A DNA stretch of 9,036 nt from Candidatus Zixiibacteriota bacterium (GTDB lineage: Bacteria; Zixibacteria; MSB-5A5; GN15; FEB-12), in the NCBI GenBank assembly GCA_018816665.1, contig JAHIVM010000430.1:1-9036 (forward strand), given 5' to 3'. Of this stretch, positions 1-6,245 are shown piece by piece (the first letter of the stretch is position 1; each line of letters begins with the position of its first letter). The notes under the pieces were generated by a model. That model had not been told where the DNA came from. It made no database searches and was given only the letters and a program-made list of their open reading frames with translations. Position numbers and translations under genes: made by a program.

Positions 1-687
1 GGTCAATTCGACTAGAGACGACCAGTCGTTTATGTCTTCATTGGTTTTCAACTCATAGTCAGGGTAGTACGATGCTTCACTGGCCCCCAGATACTCCAGG
101 GAACCATGTGGTTCTCCCTTCCAGAGATTACCTTCCTCGCCGGCACCAAAGCGGCTTTCGATAAACTCCTGGTCATACTGCTCTATCAGAAGATACAGGC
201 CCCAGTACGTGCCATTGATGTACACGGCGGCATAGTTCGTACGCTCGGTTGGCAAACCAACTGCCTCGCATAGTTCATAGGCACATTTTTCTCTCACGAA
301 ACTGGGATCGAGAAAGCAGTTGTTGAGATTCAGCTTGTCCAGGCCATACACTGTCTGGTCAGTCGTGAATTCATCGATATCCAGTTTGAAAGATTTCTTG
401 AGACCGTTGTACGACATGTAGCTGCTGTTGCCCTTGAAGCGCACTCCAATGTCATCAAAATGCAGCGTTCCCCAATCGAATTCCGCTTCGATATAAGGAA
501 TATCATCGTAGTGCTCGTAATTGTAGGTCAACTGGTCCCACCAGTCGGCCTGGTGAAACGTCAGGTGGATCTCGTGAACGGTATCACCGTCGAACAGCGG
601 ATGACTTGCAGGTTTCATGGCCGCTGCAGCGACACCACTCATGCCTACCACGAGTGCGACAGCAAGTACAATGATTCTCAGCTTCAT
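1..687 (-). CDS. Exported CotH-family (spore-coat-kinase-like) protein, C-terminus cut by window edge
   Basis: The first 229 residues are present and the frame is open to base 1. Residues 1-23 form a Sec signal peptide (MKLR, a hydrophobic core, then an Ala-rich cleavage region), so the product should be exported. The rest matches the N-terminal half of the CotH family: VRFKGNSSY at 82-90, KKSFKLDID at 97-105, GLDKLNLNN at 115-123, DPSFVREK at 127-134, and the YINGTYWGLYLLIEQ stretch at 156-170. Bacillus CotH is an atypical protein kinase that phosphorylates spore coat proteins; homologues are common in non-sporulating bacteria, where substrates are mostly unknown. The start is fixed by AAGGAG seven bases upstream and by the signal peptide. 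An in-frame upstream extension (GTG or ATG codons) has no comparable site. It is the last visible gene of the VTC/DUF4956 cassette, 118 nt after DUF4956. Family assignment is secure; kinase activity is inferred, and the second half of the domain is not visible. Confidence 0.9.
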   Translation of the reverse strand, partial: MKLRIIVLAVALVVGMSGVAAAAMKPASHPLFDGDTVHEIHLTFHQADWWDQLTYNYEHYDDIPYIEAEFDWGTLHFDDIGVRFKGNSSYMSYNGLKKSFKLDIDEFTTDQTVYGLDKLNLNNCFLDPSFVREKCAYELCEAVGLPTERTNYAAVYINGTYWGLYLLIEQYDQEFIESRFGAGEEGNLWKGEPHGSLEYLGASEASYYPDYELKTNEDINDWSSLVELT

Positions 688-805
688 GTGGTTTCTCCTT
701 ATGTCGGCCAGTCGATGGACGCCGATGCGTGCTCCTCTGTTTGCCATCACACAGTTCACATCAATCGGGACTCAGGCGGGGCAAGCATTATCCCGCGAGC
801 ATCGA
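688..805 (-). other. Gap between the DUF4956 and CotH genes
   Basis: 118 nt with no convincing gene. A weak inverted repeat (GCGGG/CCCGC arms at 776-780 and 792-796, 11-nt loop) lies just after the DUF4956 stop. It has no following T-run, so it is not a good intrinsic terminator. I see no clear -35/-10 pair. The CotH gene is therefore probably read through from the upstream genes, although it is the only member of the cassette separated by a real gap. Confidence 0.5.
695..700 (-). promoter_or_regulatory. Ribosome binding site of the CotH-like gene
   Basis: AAGGAG on the minus strand, with a 7-nt spacer to the ATG at 687. It decides the start and shows that this gene can initiate without coupling to DUF4956. 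Confidence 0.8.
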
Positions 806-1480
806 TCAGAATCTTTCCTCGTCAAAAAACAGGTTTATGCGGCTGACTCCATCGGTAGCTTTCAACTCGCGAACAAAGTCGCCGTCGCGCTGCTCGTCAC
901 GAAGCAGTACATAGTAGGACAGTTCGAGCGTGTCTTCGTTGGTCATTGACTGAACGTTTATCACTTTGTGTTTGCGGCAGTGACGTTTCAGGATCGGCAG
1001 GTACGCGGGATTGCTGCTGCCGTTGGGCGTAAACATAAACTGGAGCAGGTATTCCTTACGGGTTGGATCCGAGACTCCCATGCGGGCAAACAAAACCAGA
1101 ATCAGGCCGATAAATACCGTTCCCATGATTGCAATCTTGTGGTAGCCCACGCCGGCTGCCATGCCCACCGAGAGCCCGAAGAAGATGAACACAATGTCGC
1201 GCGTTTCTTTGACCGCCGTCCGGAAACGAATGATGGACATCGCCCCCACCAGACCAAACGCCCTGGCCAGATTGTTGCCAATAACCATGATGACAACGGA
1301 TGTAATCATCGCCAGCAATACAATAGAGTGGGCGAAGTTCACGGAGTAGCCGGGGCCCTTGTGCGTCACCCGGTACAACCAGGCGACCGTCAGGCTGCAA
1401 AGGAGAGCAACCGTGATGTTAGTGAGTATCTCAGTCCACGTGACCGGGAAGTACGCCAGTGACTGTAGATCGTTAAGCAC
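806..1480 (-). CDS. DUF4956 family integral membrane protein
   Basis: This 224-residue protein has about four membrane segments: roughly 16-36, 49-68, 96-113 and 116-133. The DUF4956 signature is at 76-91, GLVGAMSIIRFRTAVK, followed by RDIVFIF at 94-100. The C-terminal ~80 residues are soluble and ferredoxin-like in character. The function of the family is unknown; it is often encoded beside VTC-domain and CotH proteins. The chosen start is GTG at 1480, with GGGAGAG five bases upstream. It overlaps the last 8 nt of the VTC gene (GTGCTTAA), which suggests translational coupling. The frame stays open to an ATG at 1615, but that would add 45 residues rich in Arg, His and Pro that merely shadow the VTC C-terminus, before the conserved domain. 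A role as the membrane channel or anchor for the VTC enzyme is my inference. The family call is firm; the role is open. Confidence 0.88.
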   Translation of the reverse strand: MLNDLQSLAYFPVTWTEILTNITVALLCSLTVAWLYRVTHKGPGYSVNFAHSIVLLAMITSVVIMVIGNNLARAFGLVGAMSIIRFRTAVKETRDIVFIFFGLSVGMAAGVGYHKIAIMGTVFIGLILVLFARMGVSDPTRKEYLLQFMFTPNGSSNPAYLPILKRHCRKHKVINVQSMTNEDTLELSYYVLLRDEQRDGDFVRELKATDGVSRINLFFDEERF

Positions 1481-2279
1481 AAACGCTCTCCCGCGTGGAT
1501 GGTGTTGTCGCTGCCTGTGTTCTGTTTCGGATACCCCTGATGTCCGGACGAAAACACCGGGGCGCGTGACCTCTCTCAAGGCAAATGGCATACTTAGAGA
1601 TGGCCATGCGGGCAAGTGAGTACCGGCGTACGGCCGAAAGCAACCAGGAGGGTAGTCCTCCGTAGAATTTCACTTCAAGCACGAAATAGCCTCGCAACCG
1701 GCTGGTAAACCCTGAGTCACAGAACAACATATCCAGACTTGGCAGGCATATGCTGCGCAGGTTCTTGTCGAACGTAAGGCGCAGATTGGCTTCAAAACGC
1801 CCCACGAACGCCTCTCGGTCGTAAACGACTAGGGCGGTGGGGGATAGGCCGTCGCGGCAGTAGTGGTACACAAACCGACAGGCGTCATCGCGACGTTGCG
1901 ACAGGTTGGACGACGAAACAACATATCTGTCAACATCGAGCGTTCGCATGAACTCCTCGAGATGAGCGTGAGTCAGCGCTGCCCGGTCCTTGGACACATA
2001 ATTGGCGTACTTCCGCTTTATCTCAAGAAACACAAGACTGTCTGATGCGGGATCATTGTATGAACGCAGGCGGAATTTGCGGCGTATCCTGATTCCCTCG
2101 ATCTTGTCCTCAAAGCAGGCCAGATGCGGTGTATCGAAGTAGATACTCCGAACGGTGTACTCTGCCGGGTCGCGATGCCGCACGAACGGATCAAGGTCGA
2201 CGTAGGGGGCAATGTCCCGTCTCAGCAGAGGCAGGCGATCATCGGGAACAAGATACTTGTATTCTAGTCTGCCGGTCAT
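1473..2279 (-). CDS. VTC-domain (polyphosphate polymerase-like) protein
   Basis: This 268-residue protein of the CYTH/triphosphate-tunnel superfamily has the VTC domain, the catalytic domain of the yeast vacuolar transporter chaperone that polymerises polyphosphate from ATP. Visible tunnel motifs in order are LEYKYLV (5-11), SIYFDT (45-50), IRRKFRLRSY (65-74), FLEIKRK (84-90), VSKDRA (95-100), VVYDREAF (151-158), LRLTFDKNLR (166-175), LEVKF (201-205) and ISKYAI (227-232). The basic and acidic residues expected for phosphate and metal binding are therefore present (for example R70, R72, E86, K88, R155, R167, E202, K229), and an active enzyme is likely. There is no SPX domain and no membrane segment. 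A basic tail (236-268, seven Arg) follows the domain. The start lies 4 nt after the HlyD-like stop with only a modest GGGGA site nine bases upstream; the 3' end overlaps DUF4956 by 8 nt. Product chemistry in bacteria is inferred from the eukaryotic enzyme. Confidence 0.9.
   Translation of the reverse strand: MTGRLEYKYLVPDDRLPLLRRDIAPYVDLDPFVRHRDPAEYTVRSIYFDTPHLACFEDKIEGIRIRRKFRLRSYNDPASDSLVFLEIKRKYANYVSKDRAALTHAHLEEFMRTLDVDRYVVSSSNLSQRRDDACRFVYHYCRDGLSPTALVVYDREAFVGRFEANLRLTFDKNLRSICLPSLDMLFCDSGFTSRLRGYFVLEVKFYGGLPSWLLSAVRRYSLARMAISKYAICLERGHAPRCFRPDIRGIRNRTQAATTPSTRESVCA
1486..1492 (-). promoter_or_regulatory. Ribosome binding site of the DUF4956 gene
   Basis: GGGAGAG on the minus strand, 5 nt before the GTG at 1480 and inside the 3' end of the VTC gene. 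It supports the short GTG start over the in-frame ATG 135 nt upstream. Confidence 0.65.
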
Positions 2280-2283
2280 GGTG

Positions 2284-3363
2284 CTACATCCCCATCGAAA
2301 CGGTGAAGTAGTGAAACCATTCCAGTGCCGTCATGGGATAGGCCGTGATTTCACAGCGTGTTGTTATCCCAACTCCCCAACTGTCCGGCATTTCGGCCAT
2401 ATCCACCACGGCTGTGACCACAGCCTCGCCATTGACGAGGTGGGTGTTATTGCCTACCTGCCTGATGGTGCCGGATCCGGCGCTACCGTCGATCCCCGAC
2501 CTGACCTTCACGCTGGTGTGCAGGGGAATGCGATGACGGTCGGAAGCCTTGATCAGCACCACGGAGACTGTGCCTGTCGTGTCTTCCACGGTGATCAGTG
2601 TGTCGGGGCTTCCCGGCTGCGTTAGACAGCCGGATATGGGACAGACAAGGGTGAAGGCGGATGCCCTCTGCCGCACCGTCGCAACCTCGCGACACAAAGC
2701 ATCTACTCGCGCACGATCCAGATCCAGAAGGGTCGGTTTTCGCCCCGACCTAGCGTTGTCCAGCCGGGCGCGGGCAATCTCCACAGCCTGATCCAATAGA
2801 TTTACGTTACCCTCTGCCTGTTCGTATTCCAGCGCCGAAATGAGATCGCGCTCGTACAACTCCTTTAGTCGTACAAGTATTTGTCGTTCCAGTGATGCTT
2901 CTGCACGGGCGTACGCCAATTCCTGCTCGTGCTCACGAATCGCTTCTCTCTTGTCTCCGGAACTGTCCGCGAGGAGAGCAGCGCGAGCATCAACAAGCTC
3001 ACGGTCCAACGAGGCCAGTGATTCCTCAAGAGCGCTCGACCGTATGTATCCGATTGTATCTCCCGCGCAGAGACTTCGGCAACGATCCTGCCGTTGTCGG
3101 GCGCAGAATGTTGAAATGCCGTCGCCGGAAAACCTGAACACGGCTTGATCCTTAACCCGGCCGCTGCGGTAGTCGATCAATGTCGACATGAGAGCACCGT
3201 TATCGGCCCTTGCCAGCACCCATTTGCGGCAGGGCATCAGCCGTCCAACGGCGCTGACTTCACAGGGGATTTTCACGGGCAGCAGACAGACTGCGGCACA
3301 AATCAGGATACCCAGACCAATCACGGCTGCCAGTCGGTAATGATGCCTGAAAATCCCGTTCAT
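2284..3363 (-). CDS. HlyD-like membrane-fusion / periplasmic adaptor protein
   Basis: This 359-residue protein has a short cytoplasmic N-terminus, one membrane segment (about 9-30) and an exported body. The order is typical of membrane-fusion proteins: a first barrel/lipoyl half (35-110), a long alpha-helical hairpin (about 110-240) with the family-like LYERDLISALEYEQAEGNV stretch at 169-187, the returning half (TLVCPISGCLT, 238-248), then a beta-barrel C-terminus. Such adaptors normally join an inner-membrane transporter to an outer-membrane channel, but neither partner is in the window. The start at 3363 is set by AAGGAG six bases upstream and by the N-terminal anchor. An in-frame GTG at 3486 has no ribosome site and would add 41 low-quality residues. 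Eleven Cys residues, including C87, C95 and C99 in the first half, are unusual for an exported adaptor. It is the first gene of the VTC cassette, 4 nt before VTC. The fold call is fairly secure; the substrate is unknown. Confidence 0.78.
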   Translation of the reverse strand: MNGIFRHHYRLAAVIGLGILICAAVCLLPVKIPCEVSAVGRLMPCRKWVLARADNGALMSTLIDYRSGRVKDQAVFRFSGDGISTFCARQRQDRCRSLCAGDTIGYIRSSALEESLASLDRELVDARAALLADSSGDKREAIREHEQELAYARAEASLERQILVRLKELYERDLISALEYEQAEGNVNLLDQAVEIARARLDNARSGRKPTLLDLDRARVDALCREVATVRQRASAFTLVCPISGCLTQPGSPDTLITVEDTTGTVSVVLIKASDRHRIPLHTSVKVRSGIDGSAGSGTIRQVGNNTHLVNGEAVVTAVVDMAEMPDSWGVGITTRCEITAYPMTALEWFHYFTVSMGM

Positions 3364-3369
3364 CCTGTA

Positions 3370-3375
3370 CTCCTT
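3370..3375 (-). promoter_or_regulatory. Ribosome binding site of the HlyD-like gene
   Basis: AAGGAG on the minus strand with a 6-nt spacer to the ATG at 3363. It decides between this start and the upstream in-frame GTG. Confidence 0.8.
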
Positions 3376-3409
3376 CAAAGACTCACTCACGCGGAATCGG
3401 GCACAACTC

Positions 3410-3480
3410 ACCCCGTGTAGCCAGGTGTTGCCCGGCTGCTCTGCCGAAAGCGCGCGATACCTGCTCAGCTTTGGAGGGGT
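3410..3480 (-). promoter_or_regulatory. Possible structured leader (three-way junction) before the HlyD-like gene
   Basis: Pairing found by eye on the minus strand: an outer stem ACCCC/GGGGT (3476-3480 with 3410-3414); an inner helix GCUGAG/UUCGGC with two G-U pairs (3464-3469 with 3443-3448, 15-nt loop); and a hairpin GCCGGG-CAACA-CCUGGC with one G-U pair (3431-3436 with 3420-3425). Together they form a compact junction ending 35 nt before the ribosome site. It matches no riboswitch class I can recall. GC-rich sequence can fold this way by chance, so this is a candidate only. Confidence 0.22.
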
Positions 3481-3526
3481 TGACACCGGAGGTCTGCGGA
3501 ATCATCACGCCAGGGGAACGTTTATG

Positions 3527-3546
3527 GTTGTTAGTAATCAGACAAC
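3527..3546. repeat. Short inverted repeat GTTGT-N10-ACAAC
   Basis: Perfect 5-bp arms at 3527-3531 and 3542-3546 around a 10-nt centre. It lies just downstream of the candidate promoter of the HlyD/VTC cassette, where an operator could sit. The arms are short and the AT-rich setting makes chance likely. Confidence 0.25.
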
Positions 3547-3562
3547 GGAATGGTGGCCAAGG

Positions 3563-3590
3563 ATTAATACAGACAGGGAATAATTGTCGA
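3563..3590 (-). promoter_or_regulatory. Candidate sigma70-like promoter for the HlyD-VTC-DUF4956-CotH cassette
   Basis: TCGACA (3585-3590, five of six to TTGACA), 16 nt, then ATTAAT (3563-3568, four of six to TATAAT), in an AT-rich patch directly after the stop of the 880-aa gene. Transcription would begin near 3556 and give a leader of about 190 nt. I see no intrinsic terminator between that stop and this site, so read-through from the upstream genes is also possible. Confidence 0.3.
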
Positions 3591-3602
3591 TTTGTGGAAT
3601 TG

Positions 3603-5378
3603 TTACATAATGATACACAACTTCCCGATCTGGGTGTGGCCGGTGTCCTTGTCCTCAACTGTCCAGTAGTACAAACCGGATACAACCTTCTGCGTATTAC
3701 GCGTAATCAGATCCCAGGTATCGTGATTGGCCAGGGGATCTGATTCGGGAATATCATGATCTATCTCACGAATGAGATCACCATCGAGGGAATGTATCCG
3801 AATCGTACACCGCGCCGGCAGGTTGGCGAAATGGAGTTCCCGGGTGCGATCGGCCGGACGGTCAGATCGGTCTCGTCCTTCAAAACCCCGCTCCCGGTAA
3901 CCGGCATCAAGACGATACGGATTGGGATATACAAACACATCCAGGTGACCCGAATTGATGCCATCGATTGACTCGAGTGCGTAAGTCTGGATCGGCAGGG
4001 TGGTCGGGCTGGTTTCCAGCGATGGTAACCCCGACCGGGGAGAGCCATAATCAAAAGCCGTGACATTGACGAAGTACGGCACCGTAGGCAGCAGATTCTG
4101 TATGACGTATTCATATTCGTAGAATTTGAACAAGCCGTCCTCGGTAAGGTACACATCGCGAAGCTCCTCCGGGATCGAATCCGCCGACAGCACGGCCGGC
4201 CGGGGAGCATCGGGATAGAGCTTGCGAATGGGCGTGGTGGCTCCTGGATCGTTGGCCAGCACTGATCGATTGAAATCCTGGGCCGTGAAATAAAAAACGG
4301 AATCCGGATAGCCGTCCAGGACATACGGATGCGTTCGCGTGCAAGCCAGCGGGTCCCAGTCGGGGTTGCCGCCTCCGTACAACGAGCGTAGCGTATCAAG
4401 AAGGAAGGGGCTTTCCAGCAGCACAAAGGCGCTTACCGTGTTGTCCCAAACGTATTTGTTGTAATCCTCCCGATCGTATGAGGCCAGCATGACATAACTG
4501 TCGCGGCGGCTGTCCCGGGAAAAGTACACGCGGTAGCCCTCCCAATCGTGCTCACCGGTAAACACATCGCGGGTATTTTCAGACCGGAGTCCGTTGAACA
4601 CAACCCGGATGGTGCCTACCGACGGTTCCGTGCGAATGACCGGGGCAGGCGGGGGAGACGCACCCTTGAAATCGGGGACGCCGTCGCCCTTGCGCCAGAC
4701 CGTATCAACCCGGGCGTACACCCACGACGTATCGATTGACACGACCGTATCAGCATCAAAGATCGTGTCTATCCTCAGCGATGAATCCGTGCCGAGATTA
4801 CATAGCGTGAATTCACCGGCGTAGCCATCGCTGTCGGTATCAACACCGGGATTGTCGTAGATCCAGTCCGCCCACGTGGCGTTACGTCCGAGATCAGAGA
4901 AGTCCAGCCGGGAGTAAAAGGCCCTCCAGTTGTCCGGCAGGAAATCAAGATTCGAGGGATAGGTATGCAAGTTTTCTCCTGCCACCAGGGCGAAAGAAAC
5001 CGGCAGGGTTTGCCCCGGCTCGATTTCAAACGGTCCGAACGAAAGCAGAAAGCGCACGTCGAGACCCGTGGCCCAGGTCGTCACCTCATTGGCCGGCGGA
5101 GTCATCCATACCGGATCGAGCGGCGTGATACTGGCTACGGTGATTTGATCGTAGTCGAATTCCCCGTTGCTGAGTACGTGATACTTGTTGCGATCTCCCT
5201 CCGGCGTACCCAGCCCCCCGGTTTGGAAGTCCCTGAATTCGGCCCGGGTTTGCGGTCCAAAATCCCGCTCGGCAGCCCCGTTGCTCAGCCACCAGTTGAA
5301 TGAAACGGTGAGCGATTCTGCCGGTGTGCGGACAATGCGTGCCCCCATGACGTGTGGCACGTGCCGGAACGTATCTTG
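3603..5378 (-). repeat. Paralogous segment, copy 1 (within the 880-aa gene)
   Basis: Aligns codon by codon with 7194-9035 apart from a few small indels. Nucleotide similarity is still visible by eye near the 3' ends (for example around 3700-3740 against 7290-7330). It reflects gene duplication, not a mobile repeat. Confidence 0.85.
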
Positions 5379-6245
5379 ATCCAGATCACCGTTATTATCG
5401 GTCAACCAGGCCACATTCACAATGTCTGAGTCAGGCGGGCAGGCCGGCGGGAGATAGGCCGCAGGCATACTTCGTTTGAAACCGCAGATATCGTCCTCGG
5501 CTCCGGTGGTCCAGGACAGCGCCCGGTCACGGACATCGGCATCAACATATATGCCCAGGTAGGCCTCACGTATCCGCTCCGAACCGATATTCCTGATTGC
5601 ATAATCAAACAGCACGAAATCTTCGGCGTATTCATACGACCAGGCAAATGACCGTTGTGTGACCTCCACGTGAATCGGCTGGTGACCCCGACTGTCCAGG
5701 TAGTCAATGCCCAGCCCGGGGCAGTTGACGCAGGTATCAAAATACACGGCCAGAAAGTCCTGCTCGGAGACCGCGCCCTCGTATTCCGGCTTGGCAGGAT
5801 CAATAGTCGAGCGGTAGATGATTCGTCCCAGAGGAGGGATATCGGGATTAAACTCTGCCAGTGCCTGCCAGCCATCGTGACCGGTCGACACCAGCGTATC
5901 CCGACCCACCACCGCGCCGATCCAGAACGCGCCGCCCCAAAGGTAGGTTGTCCCCGACCCTTTGGGAAACTCGCAGGAGAATACTTCTTCCCCCGTAAAG
6001 CAATCCCGGTTACCTGCCGATGAAAACCCGTCGCCGAACGTACCGTTGTTGTTGACGGCCAGGACGAGCCGGCCGACATCGTGCGAGGTAATGCAATGAA
6101 TCGGATCGACCAGGGTCGCGCGATCGGACACTTGTGTTTTACCGGCCAGCGTCCGCGCCTGTAACACGTTGCCCTGAGACAGCAGCATCCCCAGGCAGGC
6201 GCACAGCCCGACCGCCGCGATGATTGACCGTTCGGCGCGTGTCAT
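3603..6245 (-). CDS. Large secreted protein with Fn3-like region and FlgD/T9SS-like C-terminal domain
   Basis: This complete 880-residue protein has a Sec signal peptide (1-30: MTRAERS, hydrophobic 8-23, cleavage likely after A30). Residues 40-420 hold a beta-rich region with FVLFDYAIRNIGSE (210-223) and GIYVDADV (231-238), a style common in large exported proteins of FCB candidate phyla. DTDSDGYAGE at 469-478 resembles a calcium-binding DxDxDG loop. A Pro-rich linker (530-535) leads to a fibronectin-III-like segment (about 536-735) carrying a long insertion. The last 110 residues (FVYPNPYR at 771-778, SGLYYW at 856-861, ending IGKLCIIM) resemble the FlgD-Ig / type IX sorting-domain fold, which often serves as a secretion or anchoring signal. 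The start overlaps the ppsR stop as ATGA and has only a weak GGGG 11 nt upstream, so coupled translation is likely. The biochemical role is not known; I see no enzyme motif. A paralog lies upstream at 7194-9036. Confidence 0.88.
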   Translation of the reverse strand: MTRAERSIIAAVGLCACLGMLLSQGNVLQARTLAGKTQVSDRATLVDPIHCITSHDVGRLVLAVNNNGTFGDGFSSAGNRDCFTGEEVFSCEFPKGSGTTYLWGGAFWIGAVVGRDTLVSTGHDGWQALAEFNPDIPPLGRIIYRSTIDPAKPEYEGAVSEQDFLAVYFDTCVNCPGLGIDYLDSRGHQPIHVEVTQRSFAWSYEYAEDFVLFDYAIRNIGSERIREAYLGIYVDADVRDRALSWTTGAEDDICGFKRSMPAAYLPPACPPDSDIVNVAWLTDNNGDLDQDTFRHVPHVMGARIVRTPAESLTVSFNWWLSNGAAERDFGPQTRAEFRDFQTGGLGTPEGDRNKYHVLSNGEFDYDQITVASITPLDPVWMTPPANEVTTWATGLDVRFLLSFGPFEIEPGQTLPVSFALVAGENLHTYPSNLDFLPDNWRAFYSRLDFSDLGRNATWADWIYDNPGVDTDSDGYAGEFTLCNLGTDSSLRIDTIFDADTVVSIDTSWVYARVDTVWRKGDGVPDFKGASPPPAPVIRTEPSVGTIRVVFNGLRSENTRDVFTGEHDWEGYRVYFSRDSRRDSYVMLASYDREDYNKYVWDNTVSAFVLLESPFLLDTLRSLYGGGNPDWDPLACTRTHPYVLDGYPDSVFYFTAQDFNRSVLANDPGATTPIRKLYPDAPRPAVLSADSIPEELRDVYLTEDGLFKFYEYEYVIQNLLPTVPYFVNVTAFDYGSPRSGLPSLETSPTTLPIQTYALESIDGINSGHLDVFVYPNPYRLDAGYRERGFEGRDRSDRPADRTRELHFANLPARCTIRIHSLDGDLIREIDHDIPESDPLANHDTWDLITRNTQKVVSGLYYWTVEDKDTGHTQIGKLCIIM

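Noticed and set aside
776..796. Inverted repeat after the DUF4956 stop as an intrinsic terminator
   Set aside because: Only a 5-bp stem with an 11-nt loop and no T-run downstream on the minus strand.
460..846. Plus-strand open frame of 128 codons across the CotH start
   Set aside because: Antisense to the CotH signal peptide and domain, with no recognisable motif; a shadow frame.
968..1462. Plus-strand open frame of 164 codons opposite DUF4956
   Set aside because: Its translation is rich in His, Asn, Gln and Arg with no domain or export signal, and it lies wholly antisense to a confident membrane protein.
3410..3480. A cyclic-di-GMP (GEMM) riboswitch in the leader
   Set aside because: A few short words such as CAAAGC are shared, but the conserved core and tetraloop/receptor arrangement are not present.
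3383..3685. Minus-strand open frame of 100 codons in the gap before the HlyD gene
   Set aside because: It overlaps the 3' end of the 880-aa gene in another frame, has low-complexity Pro/Thr/Arg content and no ribosome site; the gap is better read as non-coding.
3761..4426. Long minus-strand frame of 221 codons inside the 880-aa gene
   Set aside because: Out of frame with a gene whose paralog is conserved in the main frame; composition (Ser, Arg, Pro, Ile-rich) is that of a shifted reading.
5417..6079. Minus-strand frame of 220 codons inside the 880-aa gene
   Set aside because: Shifted reading of the same coding sequence; no independent motif or start signal.
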